Below are positions 44,336 to 55,611 of a DNA stretch of 64,000 nucleotides, piece by piece. This DNA comes from Streptomyces sp. CB01580 (lineage in GTDB: Bacteria > Actinomycetota > Actinomycetes > Streptomycetales > Streptomycetaceae): NCBI RefSeq assembly GCF_001905795.1, contig NZ_LIXJ01000009.1:1-64000 (forward strand). The letters run 5' to 3'. The notes under the pieces were generated by a model. It was not told the origin of the DNA and did not search any database. It saw only the letters and a program-made list of their open reading frames with translations. The first letter of the stretch is position 1; each line of letters begins with the position of its first letter. The position numbers and the translations under genes were made by a program.

Positions 44336-45565
44336 ATGCCCGAGCAGAGCAGCCCGCTCGATCTGGCCGAGGGCGACCCCTTCGGCCCGCACAACCTTCC
44401 GTACGGTGTGTTCTCCACCCCCGGCCACCCCGAGGACCGCCGGGTCGGCGTCCGCATCGGCGACCACGTGCTGGACGCCGGGGCCGCCGCACACGCGCTC
44501 GGCTCCCCCTACGCGCGGCTCCTCGCCCAGCCGGACCTGACCGCGCTGCTGGCCGCGGGCCGCACCGCCTGGCGGGACGTCCGGCGGGCCCTGACCGCGT
44601 GGGTGACGGTCCCGGCGCACCGCCCGGACATCGAACCGCTGCTGCACCCCGTCGAGTCCGTCACGCTGCACCTCCCCTACCGGGTCGCGGACTACGTCGA
44701 CTTCTACGCGAGCGAGCACCACGCCACCAACGTCGGGAAGATCTTCCGGCCGAACGGCGACCCGCTGACGCCCAACTGGAAGCACCTCCCGATCGGTTAC
44801 CACGGCCGGTCGGGCACCGTCGTGGTCTCCGGAACGGACGTGGTGCGCCCGTCCGGCCAGCGCAAGGCGCCCACCGACGCGGCCCCGGTCTTCGGTCCGT
44901 CCGTCAAGCTGGACATCGAGGCCGAGGTCGGGTTCGTCGTCGGCGTCGGCTCCGAGCACGGCCGCCCGGTCCCGCTCGGCGACTTCCGCGAGCACGTCTT
45001 CGGGCTCTCGCTGCTCAACGACTGGTCGGCGCGGGACATCCAGGCGTGGGAGTACGTGCCGCTCGGCCCGTTCCTCGGCAAGTCCTTCGCCACGTCCGTG
45101 TCGGCGTGGGTGACCCCGCTGGAGGCCCTGGAGGCGGCCTGGACCGCGCCCCCCGCCCGGGACTTCCCGCTCCTGCCCTATCTGCAGGACGGCGGCGAGG
45201 AGCAGGACGGCGGGCTGGACCTGCGGATCTCCGTCGCGATCAACGGGCAGACCGTCTCCGAGCCGCCGTTCGCCACCATGTACTGGACCCCGGCCCAGAT
45301 GCTGGCCCAGATGACGGTGAACGGCGCGTCGCTGCGCACCGGCGACCTGTACGGCTCCGGCACGGTCAGCGGCGCCGAGCCCGGCCTGCGCGGCTCGCTC
45401 CTGGAGCTGACCTGGAACGGCCGCGACCCGCTGGACCTCCCCGACGGCAAGCGGACGTTCCTGGAGGACGGCGACACGGTCACGATGACGGCCTGGGCCC
45501 CGGGACCGGACGGCACCCGGGTGGGCCTCGGCGAGGTGACGGGGCGGATCGTTCCGTCCGCGTGA
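44336..45565 (+). CDS. fahA: Fumarylacetoacetase
   Basis: A 409-residue hydrolase, the last enzyme of tyrosine/homogentisate breakdown, splitting 4-fumarylacetoacetate into fumarate and acetoacetate. The N-terminal SH3-like domain (about 15-115) precedes the catalytic part with DYVDFYASEHHATNVGKIF, the metal ligands in LDIEAEVGFVVG and the signature LLNDWSARDIQAWEYVPLGP. The length matches the eukaryote-like FAH class. The ATG has AGCGAGGCGG upstream. A perfect 34-bp palindrome 11 bp after the stop ends the transcript. No other tyrosine-catabolic gene is in the window. Confidence 0.95.
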   Translation: MPEQSSPLDLAEGDPFGPHNLPYGVFSTPGHPEDRRVGVRIGDHVLDAGAAAHALGSPYARLLAQPDLTALLAAGRTAWRDVRRALTAWVTVPAHRPDIEPLLHPVESVTLHLPYRVADYVDFYASEHHATNVGKIFRPNGDPLTPNWKHLPIGYHGRSGTVVVSGTDVVRPSGQRKAPTDAAPVFGPSVKLDIEAEVGFVVGVGSEHGRPVPLGDFREHVFGLSLLNDWSARDIQAWEYVPLGPFLGKSFATSVSAWVTPLEALEAAWTAPPARDFPLLPYLQDGGEEQDGGLDLRISVAINGQTVSEPPFATMYWTPAQMLAQMTVNGASLRTGDLYGSGTVSGAEPGLRGSLLELTWNGRDPLDLPDGKRTFLEDGDTVTMTAWAPGPDGTRVGLGEVTGRIVPSA

Positions 45566-45575
45566 CGTACGCATT

Positions 45576-45609
45576 GACGGCCGTGACCCTCGCGAGGGTC
45601 ACGGCCGTC
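45576..45609 (+). terminator. Perfect 34-bp palindromic terminator after fumarylacetoacetase
   Basis: GACGGCCGTGACCCTCG is followed immediately by its exact reverse complement, giving a 15-17 bp stem with a 0-4 base loop. It begins 10 bp after the stop codon. Confidence 0.88.
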
Positions 45610-45706
45610 GATGTCTCCCGACGGGTTCATTCGTTCGCGCGGTCCCGAATGGGTTTCTGGTCGATACGCTGGACAGACCCGCGAGACTCCGCGCATGGGA
45701 GCACTG

Positions 45707-46315
45707 ATGAGCGTCGAACCCGGGGCCAACGAGCCGAGGTGGGCGGTTCCGCCCGTGGGCGGCTGGACCGCCGATGACCTGGACACACTCCCGAATCTGC
45801 CTCCGCACACGGAGCTGATCGACGGGAGCCTCGTTTTCGTGAGTCCGCAGACCGTATTCCACGAGCGCGCGATCGACTACCTCAAGTGGCAGCTGCAATC
45901 GCTCGCGCCGCTCGACCTGGAAGTCTTTCGCGAATTCACCATCGACGTCGACTGGCAGAACCGGCCCGAACCCGATGTGGTCGTCGTGCGGGCGGACGCG
46001 GTCGAGAGTCTGCGGCAGACACGGTTCCCTGCAGAGGCGGTGCTGCTGGCGGTCGAGGTCGTGTCCGACGAGTCCCTGACCCGGGACCGGGAGACCAAGC
46101 CTGTGAAGTACTCGCGGGCGAGGATCCCTCACTACTGGCGAGTGGAAAACCACGACGGCAGGGTGGTGGTCTACGTCTTCGAGTTGGAGCCGTCGACCGG
46201 GACCTACACATCCACCGGCATCTTCCACGACCGGATGAAGGTCTCCGTCCCCTTCCCGGTCGATCTCGACCTCACCGCGATCACCGCGCGCCGCCGGGCG
46301 GCGGCCCCGGAGTAG
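45707..46315 (+). CDS. Uma2-family (DUF820) endonuclease-like protein
   Basis: A 202-residue protein with the PD-(D/E)XK-type DUF820 fold. ELIDGSLVFVSPQT is the first conserved segment. RPEPDVVVVRAD carries the catalytic aspartate, AVLLAVEVVSDESL the E-x-V-type acidic strand, and DRETKPVKYSRARIPHYWRV the lysine/tyrosine region. Uma2 genes are very numerous in Streptomyces and of unknown role. I choose the ATG at 45707 because GGGAG lies 5 bases upstream; ATGs at 45695 and 45611 are also in frame. It converges with recQ. Confidence 0.92.
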   Translation: MSVEPGANEPRWAVPPVGGWTADDLDTLPNLPPHTELIDGSLVFVSPQTVFHERAIDYLKWQLQSLAPLDLEVFREFTIDVDWQNRPEPDVVVVRADAVESLRQTRFPAEAVLLAVEVVSDESLTRDRETKPVKYSRARIPHYWRVENHDGRVVVYVFELEPSTGTYTSTGIFHDRMKVSVPFPVDLDLTAITARRRAAAPE

Positions 46316-46340
46316 CCCCGCCGCCGCCGCCCCGCCCGGC

Positions 46341-48443
<2,103 letters not shown>

Positions 48444-48514
48444 CCGCCTGGCCCCGGTGCCGCACGTGCCGTGCCGCCACCGCTCCCTGCCACGATAGGC
48501 GCCGCGTACGACAA

Positions 48515-48550
48515 CGCCGGACGGGCTTGACTTCTCGAGCCCGTCCGGCG
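48515..48550 (-). terminator. Hairpin terminator of main nuo operon, CGCCGGACGGGCT type
   Basis: A 13-bp perfect stem (48515-48527 with 48538-48550) closes the 10-base loop TGACTTCTCG, 38 bp past the nuoN stop. It has the same arms as the korB terminator at 23180. Confidence 0.85.
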
Positions 48551-48587
48551 CCGTCCCGGCCGGGGGTGCCGGCCGTGCGCGTGTGCG

Positions 48588-50291
48588 CTACCTCACGAAG
48601 ACCCCCGCCTGGCTCGCCAGGTCCAGGAAGTACTGCGGGGCCAGGCCCAGCGCCAGCGTGACCGCGACGCCGACCGCGATCGTCGTCATCGTCAGCGGGG
48701 ACGGGACGGCGACCGTCGGGCCGTCCGCCTTCGGCTCGCTGAAGAACATCAGCACGATGACCCGGATGTAGAAGAACGCGGCGATCGCCGACGAGATCAC
48801 ACCGACCACGACCAGCCCGCCCGCGCCTCCGTCCGCCGCCGCCTTGAAGACGGCGAACTTCCCGGAGAACCCGGAGGTGAGCGGGATACCGGCGAAGGCC
48901 AGCAGGAACACCGCGAAGACCGCCGCGACCAGCGGGGAGCGGCGTCCGAGCCCCGCCCACTTCGACAGGTGCGTCGCCTCGCCGCCCGCGTCGCGCACCA
49001 GGGTGACGACGGCGAACGCGCCGACCGTCACGAAGGAGTACGCGCCCAGGTAGAAGAGGACCGACGAGACGCCGTCCGGGGTGGCCGCGATGACACCGGC
49101 GAGGATGAACCCGGCGTGCGCGATCGACGAGTAGGCGAGCAGCCGCTTGATGTCGGTCTGAGTGATGGCGACGATCGCACCGCCCAGCATCGTGACGATC
49201 GCGACGGCCCACATGACCGGCCGCCAGTCCCAGGTGAGGCCCGGCAGCACCACGTACAGCAGACGCAGCAGCGCGCCGAACGCGGCGACCTTCGTGGCCG
49301 CGGCCATGAACCCGGTGACCGGGGTCGGTGCGCCCTGGTAGACGTCCGGGGTCCACATGTGGAACGGGACGGCGCCGACCTTGAAGAGCAGACCGGTCAG
49401 GATCAGCGCCCCGCCGATCAGCAGCAGCGCGTCGTTGCCCATGGTGGCGGCGAGCGCCGGGTCGACCTTCGTGACGGAGCCCTCGACCACGTGCGCGATC
49501 TCGGCGTACGAGACGGAGCCCGCGTACCCGTAGAGCAGGGCGATCCCGAACAGCAGGAAGGCCGACGAGAAGGCACCGAGCAGGAAGTACTTCACCGCCG
49601 CCTCCTGCGACATCAGCCGCTTGCGGCGGGCGACGGCGCACAGCAGGTAGAGCGGGAGGGAGAAGACCTCCAGGGCCACGAACAGCGTCAGCAGGTCGTT
49701 GGCCGCCGGGAAGACCAGCATGCCCGCCACCGAGAAGAGGACCAGCGGGAAGACCTCGGTGGTGGTGAACCCGGCCCGGACCGCGGCCTTCTCGCTGTCG
49801 CTGCCGGGGACCGACGCGGCCTGCGCGGCGAAGGAGTCCACCCTTCCCCAAGCTCTCAGCTTCGTTCGAGCAGGGGATACCCCATCGCCGTGCGAGGCGG
49901 GGTCGAGCCGGCGCTCCGCGAAGGTGAAGACGGCGACCAGCGCGGTCAGCAGGATGGTGCCCTGCAGGAACAGCGTCGGGCCGTCGATCGCGATGGCGCC
50001 CATCGCCACGACGCCCGCCTTCGTCGTGCCGTGTCCCCCGGCCGCGAGGCCGATGATCGCGGCGAAGGAGGCGGCGAGGGCGACGACGGTCAGGAAGACC
50101 TGTGTGTAGTAGCGGGACCGGCGCGGCACGAACGCCTCGACGAGCACGCCGACGACGGCCGCGCCGATCACGATCAGGACCGGCATGAGCTGGGTGTACT
50201 CGATGACGGGTGCCTGGAACTTCTCGCCCGGGGCGGCCGACGTCACCCCGCCCGCCGTCGCCCACAGGCTGTGGACAGCTGTTGCGCTCAC
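48588..50291 (-). CDS. nuoN: NADH-quinone oxidoreductase subunit N, main operon, with in-frame insertion
   Basis: A 567-residue antiporter-like membrane subunit, last gene of the main operon. ALEVFSLPLYLL (pump glutamate), LFKVGAVPFHMWTPDVYQGAP (in pieces; lysine and histidine) and RLLAYSSIAHAGFIL are conserved. A loop of roughly 35 residues after about residue 135 is unusual. It contains GVSPARTKLRAWGR, encoded by a palindromic element at 49844-49884 that looks like an inserted dispersed repeat. The reading frame is kept. The GTG start overlaps the nuoM stop as GTGA. Confidence 0.95.
   Translation of the reverse strand: MSATAVHSLWATAGGVTSAAPGEKFQAPVIEYTQLMPVLIVIGAAVVGVLVEAFVPRRSRYYTQVFLTVVALAASFAAIIGLAAGGHGTTKAGVVAMGAIAIDGPTLFLQGTILLTALVAVFTFAERRLDPASHGDGVSPARTKLRAWGRVDSFAAQAASVPGSDSEKAAVRAGFTTTEVFPLVLFSVAGMLVFPAANDLLTLFVALEVFSLPLYLLCAVARRKRLMSQEAAVKYFLLGAFSSAFLLFGIALLYGYAGSVSYAEIAHVVEGSVTKVDPALAATMGNDALLLIGGALILTGLLFKVGAVPFHMWTPDVYQGAPTPVTGFMAAATKVAAFGALLRLLYVVLPGLTWDWRPVMWAVAIVTMLGGAIVAITQTDIKRLLAYSSIAHAGFILAGVIAATPDGVSSVLFYLGAYSFVTVGAFAVVTLVRDAGGEATHLSKWAGLGRRSPLVAAVFAVFLLAFAGIPLTSGFSGKFAVFKAAADGGAGGLVVVGVISSAIAAFFYIRVIVLMFFSEPKADGPTVAVPSPLTMTTIAVGVAVTLALGLAPQYFLDLASQAGVFVR
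49844..49884. repeat. Palindromic mini-element inserted in frame in nuoN
   Basis: On the plus strand it reads TTCCCCAAGCTCTCAGCTTC, then GTTCGAGCAGGGGATACCCC and A. CCCC-GCTC and GAGC-GGGG arms pair imperfectly, and GGGGATACCCC forms a second dyad. I recall a very similar sequence (AAGCTCTCGGCTTCGCTCGA) as a common dispersed element in Streptomyces; this needs a search. It lacks features of a transposase-bearing IS. Confidence 0.65.
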
Positions 50292-51859
50292 TTGGCGGCC
50301 TCCACCTCAGGCTGGGGGTCCTTCTTCTGGACGTCCGACATGGTGTGCTGCACCGCCGGGTTGACGATCTCGGTCAGCGGCTTCGGGTAGACCCCCAGAA
50401 ACAGCAGCAGCGCGATCAGCGGCAGGACCACCGCCATCTCGCGGACCTTGAGGTCCGCCATGCCCTTGACCTCCGCCTTCACCGGGCCGGTCATCGTCCG
50501 CTGGTAGAGGACGAGGACGTAGAGCGCGGCGAGCACGATGCCGGTCGTGGCGATGACGCCCGCCGCCGGGTACACGCTGAACGTGCCGACCAGGACCAGG
50601 AACTCGCTGACGAACGGGGCGAGCCCGGGCAGCGACAGGGTGGCCAGACCGCCGATCAGGAACGTGCCGGCCAGGACGGGCGCCACCTTCTGCACCCCGC
50701 CGTAGTCGGCGATGAGCCGCGAACCGCGCCGGGTGATCAGGAAGCCCGCCACCAGCATCAGCGCGGCGGTCGAGATCCCGTGGTTGACCATGTAGAGCGT
50801 GGCGCCGGACTGGCCCTGGCTGGTCATCGCGAAGATGCCCAGGACGATGAAGCCGAAGTGCGAGATCGACGCGTAGGCGATCAGCCGCTTGATGTCGCGC
50901 TGGCCGACGGCGAGCAACGCCCCGTACACGATGCTGACCAGGGCCAGGACGACGATCACCGGCGTCGCCCACTTGCTGGCCTCCGGGAAGAGCTGGAGGC
51001 AGAAGCGGAGCATCGCGAACGTGCCGACCTTGTCGACGACCGCGGTGATCAGGACGGCGACCGGGGCGGTCGCCTCGCCCATCGCGTTGGGCAGCCAGGT
51101 GTGCAGCGGCCACAGCGGGGCCTTCACCGCGAAGGCGAAGAAGAACCCGAGGAACAGCCAGCGCTCCGTGCTCGTCGCCATGGAGAACGAGCCGTTGGCA
51201 CGGGCCTCGGCGATCTCGGAGAGCGAGAACGTCCCCGCGACCACATAGAGCCCGATCACCGCGGCCAGCATGATCAGCCCGCCGACCAGGTTGTAGAGGA
51301 GGAACTTCACCGCCGCGTACGAGCGCTGCGCCGCCGCGTTCTCGTCGCTGCCCGTGTGCGCCCGGTCCCCGAAGCCGCCGATGAGGAAGTACATCGGGAT
51401 GAGCATGGCCTCGAAGAGGACGTAGAAGAGGAAGACGTCGGTGGCCTCGAAGGAGAGGATCACCATCGCCTCGACCATCAGGATCAGGGCGAAGAAGCCC
51501 TGGGTGGGGCGCCAGCGCGAGGACTTCGTCACCAGGGGGTCGGCGTCGTGCCAGCCCGCCAGGACGATGAACGGGATGAGCAGGGCGGTGAGCGCGATGA
51601 GCGCCACCCCGATACCGTCCACGCCCAGTTCGTACCGGACGCCGAAGTCCTTGATCCAGGCGTGCGATTCGGTGAGCTGGTAGCGGTCGCCGCCGGGCTC
51701 GAACCGGGCGAGCGCGACGCCCGCCAGGACGAGCGTGGCCAGCGAGAACACCAGCGCCGTCCATTTGGCGGCGGTGCGCCGGGCGGCCGGGACGGCGGCG
51801 GTGGCGATCGCGCCGATCGCCGGGAGCGCCGCCGTCGCTGTCAGGAGGGGAAAGGACAT
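50288..51859 (-). CDS. nuoM: NADH-quinone oxidoreductase subunit M, main operon
   Basis: A 523-residue antiporter-like pump subunit. It begins MSFPLLTATAALPAIGA, typical of NuoM, with FYVLFEAMLIPMYFLIG (membrane glutamate), AVKAPLWPLHTWLPNAM (lysine, histidine) and IKRLIAYASISHFGFIV. The ATG at 51859 lies 5 bp after the nuoL stop, with AGGAGGGGAAAGGAC in the complement nearby. The C-terminus ends hydrophilic. The paralogue NuoM2 is at 6848-8428. Confidence 0.95.
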   Translation of the reverse strand: MSFPLLTATAALPAIGAIATAAVPAARRTAAKWTALVFSLATLVLAGVALARFEPGGDRYQLTESHAWIKDFGVRYELGVDGIGVALIALTALLIPFIVLAGWHDADPLVTKSSRWRPTQGFFALILMVEAMVILSFEATDVFLFYVLFEAMLIPMYFLIGGFGDRAHTGSDENAAAQRSYAAVKFLLYNLVGGLIMLAAVIGLYVVAGTFSLSEIAEARANGSFSMATSTERWLFLGFFFAFAVKAPLWPLHTWLPNAMGEATAPVAVLITAVVDKVGTFAMLRFCLQLFPEASKWATPVIVVLALVSIVYGALLAVGQRDIKRLIAYASISHFGFIVLGIFAMTSQGQSGATLYMVNHGISTAALMLVAGFLITRRGSRLIADYGGVQKVAPVLAGTFLIGGLATLSLPGLAPFVSEFLVLVGTFSVYPAAGVIATTGIVLAALYVLVLYQRTMTGPVKAEVKGMADLKVREMAVVLPLIALLLFLGVYPKPLTEIVNPAVQHTMSDVQKKDPQPEVEAAK

Positions 51860-51864
51860 GGTGA

Positions 51865-53760
51865 TCAGACCGCCCTCATCAGCAGGGTCGCGGCGATGAG
51901 GATCGCCGTACCGCCGAACATCGAGACCGCGTAGGAGCGGGCGTAGCCGTTCTGCAGCTTGCGCAGCCGGCCGGAGAGCCCGCCCATCGTGGCGGCCGTG
52001 CCGTTGACCACGCCGTCGACCAGGGTGTGGTCGACGTACACCAGGGAGCGGGTGAGGTGCTCGCCGCCGCGGACCAGGACCACGTGGTTGAAGTCGTCCT
52101 GGAGCAGGTCGCGGCGGGCCGCCCGGGTGAGCAGCGAGCCGCGCGGGGCAGTGACCGGGACCGGCTTGCGCCCGTACATCGCCCAGGCGATGGCGACGCC
52201 GACGGCGAGCACCACCATGGTGGCCGCCGTGACGGTCGTGGCACTGACCGGCGCATGTCCGTGGCTGTGGCCGGTGACCGGCTCCAGCCACTTCAGGAAG
52301 CGGTCGCCGACGGAGAACAGGCCGCCCGCGAAGACCGACCCGAAGGCCAGGACGATCATGGGGATGGTCATCGACCTCGGGGACTCGTGCGGGCGCGGCT
52401 CGTTTCCGTCCGCGTCCGGCTGCCAGCGCTTCTCGCCGAAGAAGGTCAGCAGCATCACGCGCGTCATGTAGAACGCGGTGATCGCGGCGCCCAGCAGGGC
52501 GACCGAGCCGAGGATCCAGCCCTCGGCGCCGCCCTTCGCGAAGGCCGCCTCGATGATCTTGTCCTTGGAGAAGAAGCCGGAAAGTCCCGGGAAGCCGATG
52601 ATCGCCAGATAGCCGAGGCCGAAGGTGACGAAGGTGACCGGCATGTGCTTGCGCAGGCCGCCGTACTTGCGCATGTCGACCTCGTCGTTCATGCCGTGCA
52701 TGACGGAACCGGCGCCGAGGAAGAGCCCGGCCTTGAAGAAGCCGTGCGTCACCAGGTGCATGATCGCGAAGACGTAGCCGATCGGGCCGAGGCCCGCGGC
52801 GAGCACCATGTAGCCGATCTGCGACATCGTCGAACCGGCGAGGGCCTTCTTGATGTCGTCCTTGGCGCAACCGACGATCGCACCGAACAGGAGCGTGACC
52901 GCGCCGACGATCACCACGACCAGTTGCGCGTCGGGCGCGGCGTCGAAGATCGCGGCCGAGCGGACGATGAGGTAGACGCCCGCGGTCACCATGGTCGCGG
53001 CGTGGATGAGCGCGGAGACCGGGGTCGGGCCCTCCATCGCGTCGCCGAGCCAGGACTGGAGCGGCACCTGGGCCGACTTGCCGCAGGCGGCGAGCAGCAG
53101 CATCAGGCCGATCGCCGTCAGCTTGCCCTCACCGGTCTCCCCCGTCGCCGCCAGGACGGGGCCGAACGCGAACGTGCCGAAGGTGGTGAACATCAGCATG
53201 ATCGCGATCGACAGGCCCATGTCGCCGACCCGGTTGACCAGGAACGCCTTCTTGGCGGCGGTGGCCGCGCTGGGCTTGTGCTGCCAGAAGCCGATCAGCA
53301 GGTACGACGCCAGGCCGACGCCTTCCCAGCCGGCGTACAGCAGCAGGTAGTTGTCGGCGAGGACCAGCAACAGCATCGCCGCGAGGAACAGGTTCAGATA
53401 GGCGAAGAAGCGGCGCCGGCGCTCGTCGTGCGCCATGTAGCCGACCGAGTAGAGGTGGATCAGGGTGCCGACGCCGGTGATCAGCAGCACGAAGGTCATC
53501 GACAGCTGGTCGAGCTGGAAGGCCACGTCGGCCCGGAAGCCCTCGACCGGGATCCAGCTGAACAGCTTCTGGTGCAGGGCCCGTTCGTCGGCGGCCCGCC
53601 CCAGCATGTCGGTGAAGAGCACCGCGCCGATGACGAAGGACACGGCGGCGAGCAGGGTGCCGATCCAGTGTCCGGAGCGGTCGAGTCGTCGGCCGCCGCA
53701 GAGCAGGACCGCCGCTCCGAGCAGAGGCGCCGCGACGAGCAGCGCAATCAGGTTCTCCAC
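51865..53760 (-). CDS. nuoL: NADH-quinone oxidoreductase subunit L, main operon
   Basis: A 631-residue distal antiporter-like subunit. AGWEGVGLASYLLIGFW holds the membrane glutamate, GKSAQVPLQSWLGDAMEGPTPVSALIHAATMVTAG (in pieces) the lysine and histidine, and STMSQIGYMVLAAGLG the later conserved segment. The C-terminal quarter has the predicted lateral helix and last membrane helix. The GTG start at 53760 is 14 bp after the nuoK stop, the widest gap within this stretch of the operon. Confidence 0.95.
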   Translation of the reverse strand: MENLIALLVAAPLLGAAVLLCGGRRLDRSGHWIGTLLAAVSFVIGAVLFTDMLGRAADERALHQKLFSWIPVEGFRADVAFQLDQLSMTFVLLITGVGTLIHLYSVGYMAHDERRRRFFAYLNLFLAAMLLLVLADNYLLLYAGWEGVGLASYLLIGFWQHKPSAATAAKKAFLVNRVGDMGLSIAIMLMFTTFGTFAFGPVLAATGETGEGKLTAIGLMLLLAACGKSAQVPLQSWLGDAMEGPTPVSALIHAATMVTAGVYLIVRSAAIFDAAPDAQLVVVIVGAVTLLFGAIVGCAKDDIKKALAGSTMSQIGYMVLAAGLGPIGYVFAIMHLVTHGFFKAGLFLGAGSVMHGMNDEVDMRKYGGLRKHMPVTFVTFGLGYLAIIGFPGLSGFFSKDKIIEAAFAKGGAEGWILGSVALLGAAITAFYMTRVMLLTFFGEKRWQPDADGNEPRPHESPRSMTIPMIVLAFGSVFAGGLFSVGDRFLKWLEPVTGHSHGHAPVSATTVTAATMVVLAVGVAIAWAMYGRKPVPVTAPRGSLLTRAARRDLLQDDFNHVVLVRGGEHLTRSLVYVDHTLVDGVVNGTAATMGGLSGRLRKLQNGYARSYAVSMFGGTAILIAATLLMRAV

Positions 53761-53774
53761 GATTCAACGTCCCC

Positions 53775-54074
53775 TTACAGCTTCATCAGGCCGGCGTCGT
53801 CGACCGAGGCCGAGTGGCGGGAACGGAACACCGACACGATGATCGCGAGCCCCACCACGACCTCGGCGGCGGCGACGACCATCGTGAAGAACGCGATGAT
53901 CTGGCCGTCGAGGTTGCCGTGCATCCGGGAGAAGGTCACCAGCGCGAGGTTGCAGGCGTTGAGCATCAGCTCCACGCACATGAACAGCACGATCGCGTTC
54001 CGCCGGATCAGCACCCCGGCCGCGCCGATGGTGAACAACAGGGCGGCGAGATAGAGGTAGTTGACCGGATTCAC
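53775..54074 (-). CDS. nuoK: NADH-quinone oxidoreductase subunit K, main operon
   Basis: A 99-residue, three-helix membrane subunit of the usual size. LFMCVELMLNACNLALV and AAAEVVVGLAIIVSVF carry the two conserved membrane glutamates of the proton channel. The GTG start overlaps the nuoJ stop as GTGA. It lacks the acidic tail found in NuoK2. Confidence 0.96.
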   Translation of the reverse strand: MNPVNYLYLAALLFTIGAAGVLIRRNAIVLFMCVELMLNACNLALVTFSRMHGNLDGQIIAFFTMVVAAAEVVVGLAIIVSVFRSRHSASVDDAGLMKL

Positions 54075-54967
54075 TTGGCGACCTCCTCTGTTTCGTTGTC
54101 GCTGCCGTCGTTGTTCCGGCCGCGCGACCCGCCGCCGCGGCCCTCGTCCTCGCGCCCCTCGCCCCCGCGGCCGAGCCGCTCCTCGGAGCGCTGCTCCAGC
54201 GCCCTGAGCTGTTCCAGGGACTCGCCCGACACGTCGCGGATCTGGCCGCGCTCGCGCAGGGTCCGCATGACGGTGAGCTCGGCCGGGGTGCCGTCCGGGA
54301 GCAGACCCGGGATGTCCACGGCGTTGTGCCGGGCGTAGACGCCGGGGGCGGGCAGCGGCGGCAACTGCTCCCCGCCGCGCACCCTGGCCTCGGACAACTC
54401 CCGCTGGGTACGGGCGCGTTCGGTGCGCTCCCGGTGGGTGAGCACCATCGCGCCGACCGTCGCCGTGATCAGCAGGGCGCCGGTGATCTCGAAGGCGAAG
54501 ACGTACTTGGTGAAGATGAGGGCGGCCAGCCCCTCGACGTTCCCGCCGTGTGCGGAGTTGGCCGCGCCGAGCCCGTTGAAGCTGTTCAGCGAGGCGTTGC
54601 CGATGCCCGCGATCAGCAGGACGCCGAAGCCGATCCCGCAGGCCGCGGCCAGCCAGCGCTGTCCCTTGATGGTCTCCTTCAGCGAGTCGGCGGCCGTGAC
54701 ACCGACGAGCATGACGACGAAGAGGAACAGCATCATGATCGCGCCGGTGTAGACGACGATCTGGACGATGCCGAGGAAGTAGGCGCCGTTGGCGAGATAG
54801 AACACCGCCAGGACGATCATGGTCCCGGCGAGGCTCAGCGCGCTGTGCACGGCTTTTTTCATCAGTACGGTGGACAGCGCGCCGATCACGGCGACGATGC
54901 CCAGCAGCCAGAACTGGACGGCCTCACCGGTCGAGGTCTGCGAGGCCGCCGCGGCCAGGAGCATCAT
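54071..54967 (-). CDS. nuoJ: NADH-quinone oxidoreductase subunit J with long hydrophilic tail, main operon
   Basis: A 298-residue subunit. Residues 1-185 are the five-helix NuoJ core, with QIVVYTGAIMMLFLFVVMLVG (in pieces, helix 3 region). The last 110 residues are charged and Gly/Arg-rich (ERTERARTQRELSEARV to GRGGGSRGRNNDGS) and not part of the usual E. coli-type subunit. The first of two adjacent ATGs (54967) gives an ATGA overlap with nuoI. The paralogue NuoJ2 has no such tail. Confidence 0.94.
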   Translation of the reverse strand: MMLLAAAASQTSTGEAVQFWLLGIVAVIGALSTVLMKKAVHSALSLAGTMIVLAVFYLANGAYFLGIVQIVVYTGAIMMLFLFVVMLVGVTAADSLKETIKGQRWLAAACGIGFGVLLIAGIGNASLNSFNGLGAANSAHGGNVEGLAALIFTKYVFAFEITGALLITATVGAMVLTHRERTERARTQRELSEARVRGGEQLPPLPAPGVYARHNAVDIPGLLPDGTPAELTVMRTLRERGQIRDVSGESLEQLRALEQRSEERLGRGGEGREDEGRGGGSRGRNNDGSDNETEEVAK

Positions 54968-55611
54968 GCGTCCACCTCCCGCGCCGAGCCGTCGTTCCCA
55001 CGGCCGTCGCTCGTCCCGGACGCCTCGTCGATGGGCTTCTCGCCCTTGGAGACGGCGGCCTGACGCACCGTGCCGGGCGCGGCCTCGGTGACCAGGCCCC
55101 GGTAGTAGTCCTGCTCGTCCATCCCCGGGTAGATCGCGTGCGGGGTGTCGACCATGCCCTCCTCCAGGCCTGCGAGCAGTTCGTCCTTGGTGTAGATGAG
55201 GCTCGCGCGGGAGGTGTTGGCGAGCTCGAACTCGTTGGTCATCGTGAGCGCCCGGGTCGGGCACGCCTCGATGCACAGCCCGCACAGGATGCAGCGCGCG
55301 TAGTTGATCTGGTAGACGCGGCCGTATCGCTCGCCCGGGGAGTAGCGCTCCTCGTCCGTGTTGTCCGCGCCCTCCACGTAGATGGCGTCCGCCGGGCAGG
55401 CCCAGGCGCACAGCTCGCAGCCGATGCACTTCTCCAGGCCGTCCGGGTGACGGTTGAGCTGATGCCGGCCGTGGAAGCGCGGCGCCGTCACCTTCCGTGT
55501 CTCCGGATACTGCTCCGTCAGCCGCTTCTTGAACATGGCCTTGAAGGTCACGCCGAAGCCGGCGACGGGGTTCTGGAACTTCTCCCCCGAGGGCTCCTTC
55601 GACTCAGACAC
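54964..55611 (-). CDS. nuoI: NADH-quinone oxidoreductase subunit I, main operon
   Basis: A 215-residue ferredoxin-like subunit with two [4Fe-4S] clusters: C62-x2-C65-x2-C68-x3-C72 (CIGCELCAWAC) and C107-x2-C110-x2-C113-x3-C117 (CILCGLCIEAC). The GTG at 55611 is chosen for its strong AAGGAGG Shine-Dalgarno and overlaps the end of nuoH by 8 bp; a TTG further upstream is less likely. The C-terminus is hydrophilic but without the repeats of NuoI2. Confidence 0.95.
   Translation of the reverse strand: MSESKEPSGEKFQNPVAGFGVTFKAMFKKRLTEQYPETRKVTAPRFHGRHQLNRHPDGLEKCIGCELCAWACPADAIYVEGADNTDEERYSPGERYGRVYQINYARCILCGLCIEACPTRALTMTNEFELANTSRASLIYTKDELLAGLEEGMVDTPHAIYPGMDEQDYYRGLVTEAAPGTVRQAAVSKGEKPIDEASGTSDGRGNDGSAREVDA

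Noticed and set aside
49844..49884. Frameshift or pseudogene in nuoN
   Set aside because: The inserted element keeps the frame and conserved motifs continue on both sides.
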